This document shows, one piece after another, positions 50,820-58,551 of a stretch of 64,000 nt of DNA (position 1 is its first letter; every line of letters starts with the position of its first letter). Below the pieces are notes generated by a model that had not been told where the DNA came from, ran no database searches, and saw only the letters and a list, made by a program, of their open reading frames with translations. This DNA comes from Mucilaginibacter sp. (lineage in GTDB: Bacteria; Bacteroidota; Bacteroidia; Sphingobacteriales; Sphingobacteriaceae): assembly GCA_031292485.1 (NCBI GenBank), contig JARLHA010000023.1, positions 108,487 to 172,486 of the forward strand. The letters are read 5' to 3'. The position numbers and the translations under genes are program-made.

Positions 50820-51514
50820 TCACTTGTATAGCCATTGATGACGAGCCCAAGGCACTGGAAGTGATAGAGCGCTATTGCCGCAAAATAAGCCTGGTTGACC
50901 TGAAGGCCAGCTTTCGCGAGCCGGTTAAAGCGATAGAATTTATGAACCGCGAAAACGTTGACCTCATTTTTCTTGACATTAATATGCCCGATGTCAGCGG
51001 GATGCAACTGGTACAAACTCTGTCGAACAGGCCGATGATCATTTTTACAACTGCATACAGCCACTACGCCGTGGAAAGCTACGATTTGAATGCGGTCGAC
51101 TACCTGCTGAAACCCATCACTTTCGAACGGTTTTTAGCAGCAATAAACAAAGCCGAGACCTTGTTTGCGATGAAAAACAAGACTGGCGTTAAAAATGAGG
51201 CCCCTGAAACGGTTTTCATAAAAAGCGGATCGCAAACCCATCACCTTAAAATAAGCGACATCCTTTATTTGCAGAAGGACGGCAATTATATTACCATCTT
51301 TTTAAAAGATAAAAGGATCCTGATCCGCGAAAACATGGGCGATATTTTTGACATTGTCCCGCAAGGCGAGTTTGTACGGGTGCATAAATCATTTGTAGTT
51401 GCCATCAGGCATATCAGCATGATTGAAGTTCATCAACTGGTCATCAATAATGAAAAGATTCCTATCGGCAGTACTTATCGTGAGCTGTTGAGGATGAGAT
51501 TGGGGTTGGAGTAA
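50816..51514 (+). CDS. LytTR-domain response regulator
   Basis: A 232-residue regulator: receiver ~2-118 (CIAIDDEPKALEVIERY, Asp in LIFLDINMPDVSG, Lys in YLLKPI) and a LytTR DNA-binding domain ~135-232 (FIKSGSQTHHLKISDILYLQ, DGNYITIF). LytTR proteins bind paired direct repeats two helical turns apart. Candidate sites of that kind lie at 49512-49541, 37625-37653 and 54913-54941 in this window. The gene overlaps the kinase by 4 bp. Targets probably include the divergent GLPGLI-receptor unit. Confidence 0.94.
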   Translation: MITCIAIDDEPKALEVIERYCRKISLVDLKASFREPVKAIEFMNRENVDLIFLDINMPDVSGMQLVQTLSNRPMIIFTTAYSHYAVESYDLNAVDYLLKPITFERFLAAINKAETLFAMKNKTGVKNEAPETVFIKSGSQTHHLKISDILYLQKDGNYITIFLKDKRILIRENMGDIFDIVPQGEFVRVHKSFVVAIRHISMIEVHQLVINNEKIPIGSTYRELLRMRLGLE

Positions 51515-51536
51515 GCTCAGTTTGCTTGGAGGGGGC

Positions 51537-51605
51537 AGTTTGCAGGTCGCACCATAAATATTGACGGCTTTTTTTCTGCTAACTGCCAACTAAAAACTGC
51601 AAACT
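51537..51605. repeat. AGTTTGCAG-type inverted word repeat
   Basis: AGTTTGCAG (51537-51545) and CTGCAAACT (51597-51605) are 9-bp arms; AACTGCCAAC lies just inside the right arm. It fills the space between the convergent LytTR and RDD genes. Same word family as 44394-44480, 57204-57338 and 61986-62040. Confidence 0.7.
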
Positions 51606-51607
51606 AT

Positions 51608-52255
51608 CTAAAAAAGCCTGTCTTTCATTACCAACGTCCCTGCCAGCATATCGTGCATGCATTGCTGGGTTTTGTTAAAGAAACTGAAAATATAGCCTAA
51701 AAAAAAGGGAGCAACAGAAAATAGCTTGGCCACGTTTCGCCATAGCGAGCGGCCGAAGCTGATGCGTTTACCTTCCATGTCGCACACTTTTATCCCGATG
51801 AGTTGCTTGCCGAACGTTGCCTGCTTTACCGAACATTCCATAACAATATGGTAAATGATTTTTACCAGGGGCACAATTATTGCCAGGCTGAAGGCGACCA
51901 TGATCCGCTGAGCTTTGTCCTCCATAAAAACCGAAACTATAAAGGCTATTGGGACACATACCAGCAAAACAAAAAACCAATCCAGGGCGGATGCCGTTAA
52001 CCTTTGGTCGAAACTGCCGAAGTATTGGGGGATAACGGTTTCCTTTTTAAAACCAAAAAGCTCACGGAGTTCTGTAACTTCATGAGCTTGTTTATAATCG
52101 TCCATCCCGTCGGTCCGCACAAAATCAGCTGGTTTTATCTTCAGGGCCTTTAATTGTTCAATGCTGTACGGTCCTTCGGGTTTACCATTGATAACCAGAA
52201 GGTAGGTATTGCCATTGTTGGAAGGTTGCAAAGTTGAAATATTTAAAGGTTGCAT
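51608..52255 (-). CDS. GYF_2-RDD family membrane protein B
   Basis: A 215-residue paralogue of the protein at 43751-44389. GYF_2-like domain ~16-60 (YLLVINGKPEGPYSIEQLKA), then the RDD domain (SFDQRLTASALDWFFVLLVC) with four hydrophobic segments and the signature KQATFGKQLIGIKVCDMEGK. The C-terminus FFNKTQQCMHDMLAGTLVMK is the usual RDD end. It converges on the LytTR gene and lies downstream of the LiaF-like gene on the same strand. Confidence 0.87.
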   Translation of the reverse strand: MQPLNISTLQPSNNGNTYLLVINGKPEGPYSIEQLKALKIKPADFVRTDGMDDYKQAHEVTELRELFGFKKETVIPQYFGSFDQRLTASALDWFFVLLVCVPIAFIVSVFMEDKAQRIMVAFSLAIIVPLVKIIYHIVMECSVKQATFGKQLIGIKVCDMEGKRISFGRSLWRNVAKLFSVAPFFLGYIFSFFNKTQQCMHDMLAGTLVMKDRLF

Positions 52256-52308
52256 AGCTCTTCAAAATTAACACTTCAACTTTACAACTTTATAACATTT
52301 CAACGTAC

Positions 52309-53301
52309 TTAATACTTGTTCACTTTAAAGCCGGATACAATGCCTTTGATATGAATGTGTATTTTGTTTTTTGCGGCAGCAAACCCCGGTGTTTCATGCC
52401 TGCTATCCCCTACATCGTTAAAGCCTTCAAAATCGTTGCCTGATAAGCCAGTGTCTGTTTCTATTTCGCAGGCGGCATTTTGTGGTATCAGGATAGTAAC
52501 ATCAGACGCTGCATTTGAACATTCAACATTGGTTGATTCCAATGGGTCGCCTAATTTGATGGTGAACGATCCGGCGGCGCCGTTTAATTTAAGTTCCTTT
52601 ACTTTGAATTTTGAAAGGTCAAAATCAAGTTTGGCAGCGCCTGCGTCGGCATTGATTTCCCAAATTGGGTTGGTGTTCAGGCTAAAGTCAGCGCGGCTCT
52701 TATCTGAATCAAAGTGAGTGCCGTTACGGTCTTTCATGTGAAAATTAACCACGTAAACAGAATCTTCATCCTTTGAGCTGGTAAGTATGTAACGGTTTGA
52801 GTTATCGCGGGTAGCGGCGCTGAATAGTTGATCGGTGGTGCCTGATAAATAATAACTTGTTGCGCCACCACTTACATTAAGGCGGGCTACTTTAATCCTG
52901 GCGTTATAAGGTTCGTTAAATACTCCGTTAACCGCTGCTTTAATATCACCTTTGTCGTTATCATCGTCATTATTACCATCCGAGTTGTTATCATCGTTGT
53001 CGTCGTTATTATTATGATTGTTCCAGTTGATATGATTGCCTGGCCAAAAACTATAGCGGTCGCCAAAGTTGCCGAACAATACCAGCCCGAAGCCAAACGC
53101 TACCACCGAAATTTTCAGGATGGTTGCCCAGGGCGATTTGTTATGGGCGAACAGCAGGTTTATACCCCCGATTACCAGGAATATTGGCCACAGGCGGAAA
53201 ATGTTCCACCAATGAAAGTGCAGGTAACCGTAATTGGCCAGCAGGATGGCTGCCCCTATAAGCACCAGGATCACACCCGGGATCAGTTTATCGTTCTTCA
53301 T
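52309..53301 (-). CDS. LiaF-like membrane protein with Asp/Asn-rich segment
   Basis: A 330-residue protein with two pairs of N-terminal hydrophobic segments (~6-26, ~34-51 and ~60-80), a low-complexity stretch of Asn and Asp (~95-120, NNHNNNDDNDDNNSDGNNDD) and a C-terminal LiaF-C/toast-rack beta-domain (~165-330; WEINADAGAAKLDFDLSKFK, VECSNAASDVTILIP). LiaF-type proteins repress or report envelope stress. It lies 32 bp downstream of the PspC-type gene; together they form a phage-shock/Lia-like pair. Confidence 0.86.
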   Translation of the reverse strand: MKNDKLIPGVILVLIGAAILLANYGYLHFHWWNIFRLWPIFLVIGGINLLFAHNKSPWATILKISVVAFGFGLVLFGNFGDRYSFWPGNHINWNNHNNNDDNDDNNSDGNNDDDNDKGDIKAAVNGVFNEPYNARIKVARLNVSGGATSYYLSGTTDQLFSAATRDNSNRYILTSSKDEDSVYVVNFHMKDRNGTHFDSDKSRADFSLNTNPIWEINADAGAAKLDFDLSKFKVKELKLNGAAGSFTIKLGDPLESTNVECSNAASDVTILIPQNAACEIETDTGLSGNDFEGFNDVGDSRHETPGFAAAKNKIHIHIKGIVSGFKVNKY

Positions 53302-53333
53302 GATCTTTAATTTTAATTGGCTATCAATTTTAT

Positions 53334-53933
53334 TTATTCAGCAGCTGCAGTATTTTCAGTTGCGGGCGGAATGTCGTTAGTATTATCCGGATCATTTTTG
53401 CCGGGGTGTTGCTCTGTGGTGCTACCCCAAACCTGCCGGGTTTGCCCGCTTGCAATCAGCGCCAGGCCTATTACCACAAATACAACGGGCCATAATCTTT
53501 CAAAATCGAAATCGGGTATCAGGTCGTAATTATCGATCAAAATACCGGCACCGATCATGATTAGTACAACCCCTACAATAATGCCCGCATGCGACCTGGG
53601 TTTTGGTGGCATATTGGTAACCGGATCTGCTTTGTACTGGCTGCCGGAAAAAGGATTGCTTTGCTCAAACGGCGGCGTAAAGGTCGCGCCGGGCTGCTGT
53701 GGCGGAACGGTATAATCAACCGTCGGGTTGCCAAAGTTGTTGTACGGAAAGCCTTTTTTAGGAAGCACTATCCACAGTACAACGTAAGGGATAAAGCCCA
53801 CGCCGCCTGCAAAAAAGGCGAATGCAAAAATCAGGCGGACAATGGTAGGATCCATTTCGAAGTACTCTGCCAGTCCTGCGCAAACGCCACCTATCACCTT
53901 GTGGTATTCGTCGCGATATAGTTTTTTGTTCAT
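53334..53933 (-). CDS. PspC-domain membrane protein
   Basis: A 199-residue protein. The PspC domain (~1-65; LYRDEYHKVIGGVCAGLAEY, FGVRLIFAFAFFAGGVGFIP-like segment) has one or two membrane segments; a Pro/Gln-rich linker (~75-110) leads to a pair of further helices (~112-160) of LiaI type (HAGIIVGVVLIMIGAGILID). PspC proteins sense or signal envelope stress. It is the first gene of the pair with LiaF-like. Upstream are three ACCGAT repeats (53965-53992). Confidence 0.88.
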   Translation of the reverse strand: MNKKLYRDEYHKVIGGVCAGLAEYFEMDPTIVRLIFAFAFFAGGVGFIPYVVLWIVLPKKGFPYNNFGNPTVDYTVPPQQPGATFTPPFEQSNPFSGSQYKADPVTNMPPKPRSHAGIIVGVVLIMIGAGILIDNYDLIPDFDFERLWPVVFVVIGLALIASGQTRQVWGSTTEQHPGKNDPDNTNDIPPATENTAAAE

Positions 53934-53964
53934 TTTATTGTTGTTTTAGTTGTTTTTTGATTTC

Positions 53965-53992
53965 ACCGATGACCGATAATGATTACACCGAT
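53965..53992. promoter_or_regulatory. Three ACCGAT repeats upstream of the PspC gene
   Basis: ACCGAT occurs at 53965-53970, 53972-53977 and 53987-53992; the first and third are 22 bp apart. They resemble the complement of the TCGGTAAA sites elsewhere (TTTACCGA) in the ACCGA core, but the context differs. Confidence 0.3.
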
Positions 53993-54067
53993 TATTTATT
54001 ATCTCAATTTATTTTTTTACACTTTCATTGATACTGGATGTGCCGCGTATCACTCACTACTCACCTT

Positions 54068-54772
54068 TCACAACTGTCCGTATGCCGGTTTAATTATTAT
54101 TTCATCTACATTGGCGCCCGCGCTCATTTTGTAAGTATTAACAATAGCCGAGGCGATGTCTTCGGGCAGTACCATTTTATCTTTATCCACCTCCATGCCA
54201 TCCCATGATGCGGTAAGTGTTGAGCCGGGGATGACTGCGGTAACTTTTACGCCGTATGGCTGCATTTCTAAACGCATTACTTTGCTGAGACCAAGCAGCG
54301 CGTATTTTGTTACACTATAGGTACCAGCCTCAGCAATAGGGGTTAACGATGCCACCGAGCAGATGGTAAAGATATGCCCGATGCGTGCCGCCATCAGCTT
54401 TTTTCCGAAATGGCGGTAAAGCTCATAGGCCGGCGCCAGGTTGGTGTTTACCTGTTTGGTAAAGGCGTCTTCCGAATCATCCAGTATGCTTGAGTAAGTA
54501 TACATCCCAACATTGTTTACTATAATACTAACGGTGCCCAACTGAACTTCGGCTTCTACCGCAAAGGCTTTCACCTGTTCTTTTATACTGCAATCAGTTA
54601 CTGAAGTAAATACTTTTATTTTAGGGTTGATAGCAGCCAATTCAGTTTTGAAAGCGGCAAGTTCATCGCTGTTCCTTGAGCAGATGGCAAGGTTGATGCC
54701 TTCCTTAGCAAAAGCTGTTGCTATTGCTTTTCCCATTCCTTTTGTTGCTGCGGTGATGATTGCGTTTTTCAT
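54068..54772 (-). CDS. Short-chain dehydrogenase/reductase
   Basis: A 234-residue SDR of the classical type. NAIITAATKGMGKAIATAFA is the TGxxxGxG-type coenzyme loop (Ala replaces one Gly), NNVGMYTYSS the NNxG motif, and SVTKYALLGL (YxxxK) the catalytic Tyr-Lys. The annotated relatives include 3-oxoacyl-ACP reductases, but the substrate cannot be inferred. About 140 bp upstream are the TCGGTAAA-type direct repeats, so a LytTR-type regulator may control it. Confidence 0.9.
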   Translation of the reverse strand: MKNAIITAATKGMGKAIATAFAKEGINLAICSRNSDELAAFKTELAAINPKIKVFTSVTDCSIKEQVKAFAVEAEVQLGTVSIIVNNVGMYTYSSILDDSEDAFTKQVNTNLAPAYELYRHFGKKLMAARIGHIFTICSVASLTPIAEAGTYSVTKYALLGLSKVMRLEMQPYGVKVTAVIPGSTLTASWDGMEVDKDKMVLPEDIASAIVNTYKMSAGANVDEIIIKPAYGQL

Positions 54773-54912
54773 TTTGTTGTTGTAAAGTTTTAAAGTGGTA
54801 AGTTACAATGTTAGTTTATAACAGTAATTATACATCAATAAACTTTACTGAAACAAATCTAATTGATAAAGGCACAGGTGCATTTAACCGATTGGCAAAG
54901 CGGGCCAAATTT

Positions 54913-54941
54913 TCGGTAAACAGGGGGAAAGTAGCGGTAAA
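54913..54941. promoter_or_regulatory. TCGGTAAA / GCGGTAAA direct repeat with 21-bp spacing
   Basis: TCGGTAAA (54913-54920) and GCGGTAAA (54934-54941) start exactly 21 bp apart; a third CGGT occurs at 54950. The left part AATTTTCGGTAAACAGGGGG closely matches 37621-37639. It lies between the divergently placed GtrA-like 3' end and the SDR start. Confidence 0.45.
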
Positions 54942-54989
54942 AGTGAAAGCGGTTAAATTGGTGACCGGCTAAAAAAAAGCATGGGCAAG

Positions 54990-55496
54990 TTATTTATGAT
55001 GATGCGGCTTTAATTTAAAGAAAAAATAAGTCTGACTGGTATAGCTGAAGATGATGATCAAAAGGGTGGTAAGTATTTTTGAAGGCGTGGCGTACCATCC
55101 GAAATAGTCCACAAAAAGTTTTAAAAATAAATAGTTAAATACAACGCATATCAACACAACGACAATGTACCTTACCATTTGCGTATGCCGTTTTAATCCG
55201 GAATGTTGAAAAACAATGTATCGGTTAAGGTAAAAGCCTGATGGCAAACTAAAACAGAATGCAAAAAATAGAGAGGCAATATGAGGGCTCAGGGTTAAAG
55301 GGCCCAGAGCCAGGTTCTGTTTATTAAAAATAAAATGATAGCTAAGGGTGAACAGGCTGATATCAAAAGCCGTATTTACCCCGCCGCAAGCCGCATACCT
55401 GAAGGTTTGCAAGGGCATGATCTTTTTAAAAGGGGTATAAAAAAAATCGATACTTTGTAAAATGCTTCGCCGCAGGGCATGGTGTAAGTTTCTCAT
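54990..55496 (-). CDS. GtrA-family membrane protein
   Basis: A 168-residue four-helix membrane protein. FRYAACGGVNTAFDISLFTL is the N-terminal GtrA signature, followed by LPSGFYLNRYIVFQHSGLKR (the family NRxxVF motif) and helices near 105-125 and 140-158. GtrA-type proteins take part in lipid-linked sugar flipping or cell-surface polysaccharide synthesis. It stands alone, with no glycosyltransferase gene adjacent. The C-terminus is His-rich (KPHHHK). Confidence 0.88.
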   Translation of the reverse strand: MRNLHHALRRSILQSIDFFYTPFKKIMPLQTFRYAACGGVNTAFDISLFTLSYHFIFNKQNLALGPLTLSPHIASLFFAFCFSLPSGFYLNRYIVFQHSGLKRHTQMVRYIVVVLICVVFNYLFLKLFVDYFGWYATPSKILTTLLIIIFSYTSQTYFFFKLKPHHHK

Positions 55497-55722
55497 CCAG
55501 GTTGTTTTTGCAATATTTATACGAAATTTAATTTGCGATATGGATCGGCAGAAAAGTACGCATAAAGCTAATATTTTGGTGTGTTTAAGCAGTATTAAAT
55601 AAAACCTTAAGTCAGTACAATGTTAAAGTATTGGCTTTAACGGGCATTGTGGTTACTAAATTTAAGCCCGATTGAATTACCACAACAAATTATAGTATTT
55701 TTAGCCGATTTTTAATTGATAG

Positions 55723-56454
55723 ATGTTTCATAGTTTAGGAAGATACATACTTTTACTTCGTTTAAGTTTCCGCAAGCCCGAAAAGTTCAGTGTTTACTGG
55801 GATGAGATCATGCGCGAAATGGTATCCATAGGCATTGGCTCTTTAGGGATTATTGCTATTATTTCAGTTTTTATCGGCGCGGTTGCCGCTATCCAGGTAG
55901 CCTTCCAGTTATTAAGCCCATATATTTCAAAATCTGTAGTCGGCAGTATTTCGCGCGATTCAACCATTCTTGAATTTAGCCCTACTATCTCGGCCCTGGT
56001 ACTTGCAGGGCGCGTTGGCTCCAGTATTGCTTCCCAAATTGGCACCATGCGTGTAACAGAACAAATTGATGCTTTAGAGATAATGGGTGTAAATGCCCCC
56101 GGCTACCTGATAGCACCAAAGATCATCGCGGGCTTAACAATGATCCCGCTTTTAACCATTACTTCGGTAATACTTGGTTTATCGGGTGGTTACATAGCCT
56201 GTGCAGCATCGCGCGATATCGCTACCTCTGATTATATTCTGGGTTTACAAAATGGGTTCAACCCGGTAATTGTTACTGTATGTGCCGTAAAATCTATTGC
56301 ATTTGGCTTTATTATCACCTCGGTTTGTTCATATTTTGGTTTCTATACCTCAGGCGGATCGCTTGAAGTTGGTCAATCAGCTACAAAAGGAGTGGTTTTC
56401 AGTTGTATCTGGATCTTGTTTGCTGACCTCGTAATTTCAAGCCTCTTATTATGA
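55723..56454 (+). CDS. MlaE-family ABC transporter permease
   Basis: A 243-residue permease with five to six membrane helices. MREMVSIGIGSLGIIAIISV and FSPTISALVLAGRVGSSIAS with EIDALEIMGVNAPGYLIAPK-like motif (QIDALEIMGVN) are the MlaE hallmarks. The transporter moves phospholipids between inner and outer membranes in Gram-negative bacteria. It overlaps the ATPase gene by 4 bp (ATGA). No MlaD (MCE) gene follows within this window. Confidence 0.92.
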   Translation: MFHSLGRYILLLRLSFRKPEKFSVYWDEIMREMVSIGIGSLGIIAIISVFIGAVAAIQVAFQLLSPYISKSVVGSISRDSTILEFSPTISALVLAGRVGSSIASQIGTMRVTEQIDALEIMGVNAPGYLIAPKIIAGLTMIPLLTITSVILGLSGGYIACAASRDIATSDYILGLQNGFNPVIVTVCAVKSIAFGFIITSVCSYFGFYTSGGSLEVGQSATKGVVFSCIWILFADLVISSLLL

Positions 56455-57203
56455 TTGAAATTGTTGATATTTATAAAACGTTCGGGGAAAATGCCGTGCT
56501 GAAGGGGATAAGCGCCAGTTTTAAAGCCGGCAAAAACAACCTCATTATTGGCAGCTCCGGGTCGGGGAAAACAACCCTGCTTAAATGCATAGTAGGATTG
56601 CACGAACCAACAAAAGGTGAGGTGTATTACGATAAGGAGAATTTTACCGCGATGAATTTTGAAGGGCGCGTACCTATCCGTAAGCAGATCGGGATGCTGT
56701 TTCAAAACTCAGCGCTGTTCGACTCCATGACGGTTGAACAAAATATCATCTTCCCGCTGAATCTGTTTACCGATATGTCGAAGTCAGAAAAGCTTGACAG
56801 GGCGAACTTTTGCTTGAAGCGGGTAAACCTTGAAGGGAAAAACAAACTATATCCTTCTGAACTTTCCGGTGGAATGAAAAAAAGAGTGGGCATAGCCAGG
56901 GCAATATCTATGCAACCCAAATACCTGTTTGTGGATGAACCCAACTCGGGCCTCGACCCCAAAACAGCCATCCTGATCGATGAACTGATCAACGAAATAA
57001 CCGAGGAATTTAAAACCACTACGGTAGTAGTTACCCATGATATGAATTCAGTAATGGGGATTGGTGATAACATTATATTTTTGCACAACGGCGAAAAATG
57101 GTGGGAAGGTTCCAATCACCAGATCGCCCATACGGATAATAAAGAATTGAACTCCTTTGTGTTTGCAAGCAAGTTTATGCAGGCAGCGAGGGAAAAATTA
57201 TAG
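56451..57203 (+). CDS. MlaF-type ABC transporter ATP-binding protein
   Basis: A 250-residue ATPase: Walker A GSSGSGKTTLL (~34-44), Q-loop in IRKQIGMLFQNSALFD, signature LSGGMKKRVGIARAI, Walker B YLFVDEPNSGLDP and switch VVTHDMNS. It powers the MlaE permease for lipid transport. The start overlaps the permease stop by 4 bp. A word repeat begins immediately after the stop. Confidence 0.94.
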   Translation: MIEIVDIYKTFGENAVLKGISASFKAGKNNLIIGSSGSGKTTLLKCIVGLHEPTKGEVYYDKENFTAMNFEGRVPIRKQIGMLFQNSALFDSMTVEQNIIFPLNLFTDMSKSEKLDRANFCLKRVNLEGKNKLYPSELSGGMKKRVGIARAISMQPKYLFVDEPNSGLDPKTAILIDELINEITEEFKTTTVVVTHDMNSVMGIGDNIIFLHNGEKWWEGSNHQIAHTDNKELNSFVFASKFMQAAREKL

Positions 57204-57338
57204 TTGGCAGTTTAGAGTTGGCAGTTTGCACCTTTCAATTTCACATTTTTACATACCTTTGAACCAAACAAATATTTCAGTCTCCCTGCAATTGGCGATA
57301 AATCAAACTGCCAACCGCCCACTGAAAACTGCGAACTG
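57204..57338. repeat. GTTGGCAGTTTG-type inverted word repeat abutting a start codon
   Basis: GTTGGCAGTTTG (57217-57228) and CAAACTGCCAAC (57304-57315) are perfect 12-bp arms around a 75-bp core; CTGAAAACTGCGAACTG continues up to the ATG of the next gene. The whole interval between MlaF and the RNA methyltransferase genes is repeat. Confidence 0.8.
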
Positions 57339-58220
57339 ATGATAGAGCTTCTCACCCCCACCCATTGGAAAGATTATGAGCTGATTGATTGCGGCGATTT
57401 TGAAAAGCTGGAACGTTTTGGCAATGTAATATTGATCAGGCCCGAGCCGCAGGCAGTATGGAGCAAGGCTTTAAGCAATGCCGAATGGCAAAAGCTGCAC
57501 CATATTAAATTTAAGGGCCGCTCGGCAACGTCAGGCGAATGGATAAAAAAGAACCCGGCCATCCCCGACCGCTGGCATATTGAATATAAAAATCCGGAGG
57601 CAAGCATCAAATTCAGGCTGGCTTTAACGTCTTTCAAACACCTGGGCATTTTTCCTGAACAGGCAGTTAACTGGGATTATATTACCCAAAACATTAAAAA
57701 GTTTAAAACACCCGAGCCTAAAGTGCTTAACCTGTTTGCCTATACTGGCGGTGCATCTTTAATTGCACAAGCCGCCGGGGCAGACACTACCCACGTGGAT
57801 TCTATTAAACAGGTGGTTACCTGGGCCAATGAAAACCAGGAGCTTTCAGGCCTAACCAATATTCGCTGGGTGGTGGAAGATGCTTTAAAATTTGTAAAGC
57901 GCGAATTAAAACGGGGCAAAAAATATAACGGTATTATTCTTGATCCTCCGGCTTATGGCCACGGGCCCAACGGTGAAAAATGGAAACTGGAAGATAATAT
58001 CAATGAGATGATGGGGGATGTAATGCAATTGCTTGATCCTGATGAGCACTTCCTGATCCTGAATACCTATTCGCTCGGCTTCTCCTCTGTAATTATTGAG
58101 AACCTGATCAAAAGTGCGTATCCGCAGGTGCAAAACCTTGAAACCGGCGAGCTTTACCTGCAGGCCACGTCGGGGCCGAAGTTACCTTTGGGGGTGTTTG
58201 GGAAGTTTTATAAACTTTGA
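57339..58220 (+). CDS. COG1092-type SAM-dependent RNA methyltransferase
   Basis: A 293-residue methyltransferase of the RlmI/RlmK-like type. The SAM loop is VLNLFAYTGGASLIAQAAGA, the acidic strand THVDSIKQVVTWANEN, and the catalytic motif ILDPPAYGHGPNGEKWK (DPPxxG). Members methylate cytosine or guanine in 23S rRNA, but this short form lacks the N-terminal PUA domain of RlmI. The upstream word repeat touches the start codon, so its leader carries repeat sequence. Confidence 0.88.
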   Translation: MIELLTPTHWKDYELIDCGDFEKLERFGNVILIRPEPQAVWSKALSNAEWQKLHHIKFKGRSATSGEWIKKNPAIPDRWHIEYKNPEASIKFRLALTSFKHLGIFPEQAVNWDYITQNIKKFKTPEPKVLNLFAYTGGASLIAQAAGADTTHVDSIKQVVTWANENQELSGLTNIRWVVEDALKFVKRELKRGKKYNGIILDPPAYGHGPNGEKWKLEDNINEMMGDVMQLLDPDEHFLILNTYSLGFSSVIIENLIKSAYPQVQNLETGELYLQATSGPKLPLGVFGKFYKL

Positions 58221-58551
58221 TAAACGTATTGCTGATAATAGGTACGGTCAAAAAAATGACTTCGCTTCCCGCCCTGCGATTTCACATTAGCATTGTGGAT
58301 TATTACAGCCGGGCATGTACGCGGATATTGTTATATTTGGCGCCGTAATGAACAGGGCCGGATCAACTTTTAACCAACCGCAACCGAAAACAAATGGTTT
58401 AAATATGTTTTTGAAAACCGGACTTTAACTGTTGATAATTTTAAACATACTGGTAAACTTAAAGGTGTTATATTGCACATCCCCGGTTACACACAAACTC
58501 AAATAAAGTAAAAGCAAATAATACCCCGCCTTAAGGAAAAAACAATATTAA
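58221..58551. other. 331-bp intergenic region with a promoter and tiny frame
   Basis: Holds an exact -7 box TATATTTG (58332-58339) and, nine bases later, an ATG (58348) opening a 26-codon frame that ends at 58428. The frame has no recognisable features; it may be a leader or chance. No hairpin with a T-run is visible. Confidence 0.45.
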
